Origin: an uncultured Erythrobacter sp.
Lineage (GTDB): Bacteria; Pseudomonadota; Alphaproteobacteria; Sphingomonadales; Sphingomonadaceae
Length of the DNA stretch: 64,000 bases
NCBI GenBank assembly: GCA_947493165.1
Contig: CANLPY010000002.1
Location: 585,838-649,837 of the forward strand
Direction: 5' to 3'
Part shown: piece by piece, positions 60,337 through 64,000 of the stretch
Layout: the number at the start of each line of letters is the position of its first letter
Position numbering within the stretch: the first letter of the stretch is position 1
The notes under the pieces: model-generated
What the model was told of the DNA's origin: nothing
What the model saw: the letters and a program-made list of their open reading frames with translations, nothing else
Database searches by the model: none
Made by a program: the position numbers and the translations under genes

Positions 60337-61398
60337 TCAATCGCTTTCGCGAATGTGCTTCACCTTTTCGATCGGCCCGGCGCTGCGGGCCAATCCATTG
60401 GCGTAGGTTATCTCCAGCCAGACCGCTCCGTTTTCCGTGACCGGCCCCGCATCGTAAGCCCAAAGACTGTGCGGTGGTTGATAGACGAAATCAGCTTTCT
60501 CAAGACGCTTCGGCTCTCCATCGTTTTCGGGGCCTGCATGCAGTGCAATCGTCAGATCGCCGTACAGGAGATAACGCAGCCGGTGCGCGCTTTCGAAATA
60601 GCTCATGTTCGCGCCGTCCGGGTGCGACCAACCCGGCGGTACCTTGACCAATTGCGCGCGGAAGCCGCCCTCAGGATCATCGCTAAGCCACTTGACGAGG
60701 CGGCCTTCGACCTGAGTGTCCTTTTCCCATTCCAGCACGGAACCAGAACTGACGATCAGAGGACTCTTGAAACTGATTGACCGATAGTCTGGCACTTCAG
60801 GGTCCGGCTCGTCGTGGAGGACCGGTTGCCGATTGGCTGAATCGGTGAACATGTTGGGCGTGTCCCCCTCTGCAAACAGAAGCAGCGTGGCCGGGTTCTG
60901 CCTGCGGATGCCGCCGGTTTCCCAATCCCCGCCGTGAAGTGAGTAGGGGGGGCGATCCAGCCATGTACCTTCAACCCAGCGGTGCTGGATCGGGTTGCGT
61001 TGATAGGGACTGACTGGTTCATAAATGACATAGTCACCGCCCAGAATATAAGCCCATTCCGAGAAGTCGTGGTAATGCGGCCCAATCTCATTGCCTGGGC
61101 CGCCACGAGGAGGCAGGCCTGTGTCCCATGTTGGCGGTATCTCGATAAACTTGAGGTTCGCGCGCTCTCTCTTGAAAACCGTCTTGATCCGGCCATAGGG
61201 CGAGCTTGCATCCCACGACTGTTCGGCGACGTCAGCAATTTCCAGCTGCGTCCATTCGCTTTGGGCCGGATCATCGGTGGATTCTGCATGAAGAGCGGCT
61301 AATGGGAAGAAGGCAAAAACCCCGATCGCGGCACCGCGCAATATACGAAGTTGCCCAAAAACTCTCCCGGATAGATTTTGCCAGCACGATCTATGCAT
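60337..61398 (-). CDS. secreted bicupin-type protein
   Basis: A 353-aa protein with an N-terminal signal (hydrophobic stretch around 22-36 ending LAALHAES) and two cupin-like domains. The first has GPHYHDFSEWAYILGGDY (about 106-123), with His/His/Glu-type metal ligands. The second has SHPDGANMSYFESAHRLRYLLYGD (split near 260-283). It may be a periplasmic dioxygenase, isomerase or binding protein. It diverges from the IclR gene across about 280 bases that hold an element shared with the TonB promoter. Confidence 0.75.
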   Translation of the reverse strand: MHRSCWQNLSGRVFGQLRILRGAAIGVFAFFPLAALHAESTDDPAQSEWTQLEIADVAEQSWDASSPYGRIKTVFKRERANLKFIEIPPTWDTGLPPRGGPGNEIGPHYHDFSEWAYILGGDYVIYEPVSPYQRNPIQHRWVEGTWLDRPPYSLHGGDWETGGIRRQNPATLLLFAEGDTPNMFTDSANRQPVLHDEPDPEVPDYRSISFKSPLIVSSGSVLEWEKDTQVEGRLVKWLSDDPEGGFRAQLVKVPPGWSHPDGANMSYFESAHRLRYLLYGDLTIALHAGPENDGEPKRLEKADFVYQPPHSLWAYDAGPVTENGAVWLEITYANGLARSAGPIEKVKHIRESD

Positions 61399-61462
61399 TT
61401 AGCTTCTCCCTGAAAGCTCGCGATAGCCCCCTAAACTACGTCAAGCCATGCATGCATTCTAC

Positions 61463-61476
61463 CCATTTGTGAATAA
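61463..61476 (+). promoter_or_regulatory. shared element in the bicupin/IclR divergent gap
   Basis: CATTTGTGAATAAG matches the element upstream of the TonB receptor (58008-58021, minus strand) in 13 of 14 bases. It lies 65 bases upstream of the bicupin start. A site for the divergently encoded IclR regulator is plausible but unproven. Confidence 0.35.
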
Positions 61477-61677
61477 GACTGCCTCATATGTGTTTCTTGT
61501 GATCGAATGGCGATAGCCGTGCAGCCTTGGTATTTCGACCAACTCAGAGATGTGTGGCCGGTAACTGTCCTCGATATCCGCTAAACTTCCCAGGGTGGAG
61601 GCGGGCGGCGCGCGCATAAATTGGGGTTCACCAAATTCGACATGCCATTTATACGATCTCGTGATTTTCATCACTAT

Positions 61678-62436
61678 ATGGATTCTTCAATGGCGGACGA
61701 TGTGGTAAAATCGGTCGGCAGAGTTCTTGCTGTTCTTGAGCTGTTCAAGGAAAAACGAGAACCTCTTTCAGGCACTGAGATTGCAAGTCAACTCGGCTAT
61801 CCGAGTTCCAGTACCAATGCAGTTTTGAAAAGCCTCGTGAAACTTGGTTATCTCTCATGGGAGACACAGAGTCGCCGGTATTTCCCGACTGTCAGCGTCA
61901 CAGGTCTTGGCGATTGGCTTCCTGAGAAGCTGTTGACCAATGAAATATTAGAAATGCTTCAGGTTTTGCACGAGGGAACTGGAGAAACCGTTACCCTCTC
62001 AACCCAGATCGACCTGAACATGCAATTTGTGCGGGTCTTGCCCGGCACTTTTCCGATCTCACTTTCTTTGAGGGAAGGCTATCTCGGACCGCTTTTTGGT
62101 TCTGCAGTGGGGACCGCCAGCCTCGCTCAACTGAGCGATGGGCAGATCAGTAAACTGCTCAAACGGGTCAGATCAGAAAGCGAAAGTGGTGCAGATCAGT
62201 TAGAACTGGCAGATGTGTTGACAGAAGTGCGCGAAACGCGCGAGCGAGGCTACGCGGTTGGGTTCGATCTGATCCTTCAAGATACCGGTGCTATTGCGAT
62301 GATCATTCCCAGTCATCCCAAATTCGTGATTGGCGTTGGCGGTCTCTCTCCGCGCATACAACGAAACAAGACTGCAATTATCAATCTAATGCAAAGAACG
62401 GTGGGTAATCGCGTGGTCACGCCGCCATCCGGGTGA
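61678..62436 (+). CDS. IclR-family transcriptional regulator (second)
   Basis: A 252-aa IclR protein. The winged helix is at about 8-60 (KSVGRVLAVLELFKEKREPL, then ASQLGYPSSSTNAVLKSLVK) and the ligand domain from about 75, with SLREGYLGPLFGSAVG and ETRERGYAVGFDLI. It has no clear ribosome site; ATG 61678 is chosen, with 61690 as alternative. It is divergent from the bicupin gene and probably controls it and perhaps the second TonB receptor. Confidence 0.88.
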   Translation: MDSSMADDVVKSVGRVLAVLELFKEKREPLSGTEIASQLGYPSSSTNAVLKSLVKLGYLSWETQSRRYFPTVSVTGLGDWLPEKLLTNEILEMLQVLHEGTGETVTLSTQIDLNMQFVRVLPGTFPISLSLREGYLGPLFGSAVGTASLAQLSDGQISKLLKRVRSESESGADQLELADVLTEVRETRERGYAVGFDLILQDTGAIAMIIPSHPKFVIGVGGLSPRIQRNKTAIINLMQRTVGNRVVTPPSG

Positions 62437-62568
62437 GGTAAAATCGCCAGCAACCGAAGCCGACGAATTACCATTCTTGCGCGAACAAACTCCCGAAGTG
62501 GCGAGCGGCTTAGGCCACGCGAGCTCCATGGTTTAGGCCGCTCTTGGGTCCCACATGTTCTCCGCCAA

Positions 62569-63003
62569 CTACGTCTTATCAACTCGAGGAACGTGATCGA
62601 AACTAGGTACATTCACATATTCATGGCCGTTCAACCTGCCCTGCATGTACTCGGGCACTTCCGTTTCGGGATAGACGCACACCAAAACCTCGCAGGCACC
62701 CTGGCGGGCTTCGGCGACCTTTTGATACACTTCTGAATACCAGAACGTGCGGGCGGCTTCATGGCTGGGAAAGCGAGCAACGACAGTGAAGCCATTGGGG
62801 TGAAAGTCACCTTCAAACACGTCGATTGGTTGGCCACCGGAATACAGGTAATAACCGCTCGTTGTCGGGTACATTCCCGACCCAAACAGCTGCTTGAGAT
62901 ATTCCTGCATACCAGGAGAGGTTTCCAGGGTGTGGTCGCCGTCAGTGACCACGCCCTGTACAATCATCAGAACCGGGCCATCATGCAATGCTACTTCACT
63001 CAT
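62569..63003 (-). CDS. DUF1330-family protein
   Basis: A 144-aa dimeric ferredoxin-like (alpha/beta barrel) protein. GPVLMIVQGVVTDGDHTLE, FEGDFHPNGFTVVARFPSHEAARTFWYSEVYQ (split around 62-93) are typical of DUF1330. The Trp-Tyr-Ser segment near the C-terminal half is the conserved family patch. The ATG at 63003 has GGAG 5-6 bases upstream and is preferred over 63015. The function of this family is unknown. It follows S-formylglutathione hydrolase on the same strand. Confidence 0.85.
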   Translation of the reverse strand: MSEVALHDGPVLMIVQGVVTDGDHTLETSPGMQEYLKQLFGSGMYPTTSGYYLYSGGQPIDVFEGDFHPNGFTVVARFPSHEAARTFWYSEVYQKVAEARQGACEVLVCVYPETEVPEYMQGRLNGHEYVNVPSFDHVPRVDKT

Positions 63004-63038
63004 TTCACTCTCCATTCAGTTGCAATTATCGGATTTCG

Positions 63039-63896
63039 TCAGGCCGCCAGATGCCCGGCATGCCACGCGATGTGATGTTCCATGAAGGTCGCGATGAAGA
63101 AGTATGAATGATCATAGCCTTCCTGCATCCGAATATTGGCATTGATGCCGGCCTGCTCGCACGCTGCGGCCAACAAATGCGTCTTGAGCTGTTCTTCTAG
63201 GAAATTGTCTGCTGAGCCCTGATCGACAAGAATGTGATCCATGCGCGCACCGTCTTCGATCAGAGATACCGCATCATACTCGCGCCACGCCGCCTGATCC
63301 TCGCCCAGATAGCGCCCCAATGCCTTTTGCCCCCAGGGCACTCGAGTTGGCGCAACGATGGGCGAAAACGCGCTGACGCTGGCAAAGCGGCCTGGATTGC
63401 GCAGCGCAATAGTCAACGCACCATGCCCGCCCATCGAATGGCCCGTAATCGCCTGGCGGCTCAGATCGGCGGCAGGCAATAATTCCTCCACAACTTTGGG
63501 CAGCTCATCCTCGATATAGCTGCGCATCTGGTAATGCTGCGACCAATCGCCCTGAGTTGCATTCACATAAAAACCGGCGCCTTGGCCAAGGTCATATTCA
63601 TCGGCTGCGTCAGGTACGTCATTGCCGTCAAGATCAGGGCCGCGAGGGCTGGTATCAGGCGCAACAAGGATGATACGGTGTTTCGCGCAGGCAGCGCGGT
63701 ATTCGCCTTTCTCCATGACATTGGCATGGGTGCAGGTCAGGCCGGACAGATAGAATAGAACCGGCAGCTTCTCGCCCGCTTCATGCTCGGGCACAAAAGC
63801 TGCAAAGGCCATCGGTGTGCCGGTTGCAGCAGACGCGTGTTCATACACGCCCTGCACGCCGCCGAAACTGCGGGTCTCGGATACGACCTTGGTCAA
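63039..63896 (-). CDS. fghA: S-formylglutathione hydrolase
   Basis: A 285-aa esterase-D family enzyme that hydrolyses S-formylglutathione to formate and glutathione, the second step of formaldehyde detoxification. The opening [19 protein letters not shown], the [18 protein letters not shown] stretch, nucleophile Ser154 in [11 protein letters not shown], an Asp in DQGSADNFL and His in GYDHSYFF are all as in FghA/FrmB. The start is TTG 63896, overlapping the stop of the dehydrogenase gene (TTGA). Confidence 0.95.
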   Translation of the reverse strand: MTKVVSETRSFGGVQGVYEHASAATGTPMAFAAFVPEHEAGEKLPVLFYLSGLTCTHANVMEKGEYRAACAKHRIILVAPDTSPRGPDLDGNDVPDAADEYDLGQGAGFYVNATQGDWSQHYQMRSYIEDELPKVVEELLPAADLSRQAITGHSMGGHGALTIALRNPGRFASVSAFSPIVAPTRVPWGQKALGRYLGEDQAAWREYDAVSLIEDGARMDHILVDQGSADNFLEEQLKTHLLAAACEQAGINANIRMQEGYDHSYFFIATFMEHHIAWHAGHLAA

Positions 63897-64000
63897 TACA
63901 CCACCACGCTGCGGATGCTTTCACCGGAATGCATCAGGTCGAAGCCCCTGTTGATCTCGTCAAGGGTAAGTGTGTGCGTGATCATCGGATCAATCGCGAT
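63893..64000 (-). CDS. S-(hydroxymethyl)glutathione dehydrogenase / class III alcohol dehydrogenase (C-terminal part)
   Basis: The last 35 codons of the gene lie in the window; the rest is beyond the right edge. The minus strand reads [20 protein letters not shown] and ends with a tail of [13 protein letters not shown], the almost invariant end of FrmA/AdhC/FlhA-type dehydrogenases. It oxidises S-hydroxymethylglutathione to S-formylglutathione. The stop overlaps the FghA start, so both steps are co-translated. Confidence 0.93.
   Translation of the reverse strand: MAIDPMITHTLTLDEINRGFDLMHSGESIRSVVVY

Noticed and set aside
1..64000. CRISPR arrays, tRNA/rRNA genes, insertion sequences
   Set aside because: I saw no spaced direct repeats, no cloverleaf-like tRNA ends and no transposase genes or terminal repeats.

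Overview
The window looks like chromosomal DNA of a sphingomonad-type alphaproteobacterium (Sphingomonadales, perhaps Erythrobacteraceae or a Sphingorhabdus/Sphingopyxis relative). The reasons are two large TonB-dependent receptors in catabolic clusters, densely overlapping ATGA-type operons, a glutathione-dependent formaldehyde pathway, and a lasso-peptide locus with split B1/B2 genes of the kind common in this order. The assignment rests on gene content only.

Region 1 (1-13.4 kb) is a surface polysaccharide locus holding a RiPP cluster. On the left are dTDP-rhamnose genes rfbA-rfbC-rfbD (minus strand, rfbD cut by the window edge). On the right are a small membrane protein, a Wzy/O-antigen-ligase-like protein and its coupled partner (plus strand). 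Between them (2.1-10.8 kb) is a complete lasso peptide cluster: nucleotidyltransferase, ABC exporter, B1 (PqqD-like RRE), HPr-kinase-like protein, a PRMT-like methyltransferase with a PqqD-like C-terminal domain, a 50-aa precursor, the asparagine-synthetase-like cyclase (C), a 2OG-Fe(II)-type oxygenase and the B2 protease. The precursor leader matches the RRE recognition pattern exactly and predicts a 24-residue core with a Gly1-Asp8 macrolactam ring. The number of candidate tailoring enzymes, and a core with no Arg or Lys despite a PRMT-fold enzyme, make this the most interesting part of the window.

Region 2 (13.4-30 kb) is catabolic. A five-gene coupled operon (gntR, HMG-CoA-lyase family, hyuA, hyuB, class III CoA-transferase) diverges from a TonB receptor and an isochorismatase-like amidohydrolase. 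A perfect TTGTATACAA palindrome lies between them, and a near copy overlaps the lyase start codon. Then follow an orphan AceE-like E1, an MFS/hydrolase pair and a FucP-like MFS.

Region 3 (30-57 kb) continues the catabolic island. Two polysaccharide-deacetylase/imidase-like hydrolases, a fumarate-reductase-like flavoprotein and an isocitrate-lyase-family lyase form one operon, divergent from an aconitase-type large/small subunit pair. An IclR regulator and a CMD-family protein come next. A long operon (flavin reductase, LLM flavin monooxygenase, alpha/beta hydrolase, beta-hydroxyacid dehydrogenase, CocE hydrolase, MmgE/PrpD, TauD, triple-Rid protein) is divergent from a LysR regulator. A third set follows: cysteine hydrolase, alpha/beta hydrolase, MFS, acyl-CoA synthetase, two amidohydrolases flanking an MIP18/PaaD-like protein, and a second TonB receptor.

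Region 4 (57-64 kb) has a gene-poor stretch, then a hypothetical protein with a methyltransferase, a secreted bicupin, a second IclR regulator, a DUF1330 protein, S-formylglutathione hydrolase and the end of S-(hydroxymethyl)glutathione dehydrogenase. The 13-64 kb stretch reads as a multi-operon island for uptake and stepwise breakdown of one or more amide-, imide- or ester-containing compounds. The substrate cannot be read from sequence alone; a maleimide/dimethylmalate-like route is one hypothesis given in the findings.
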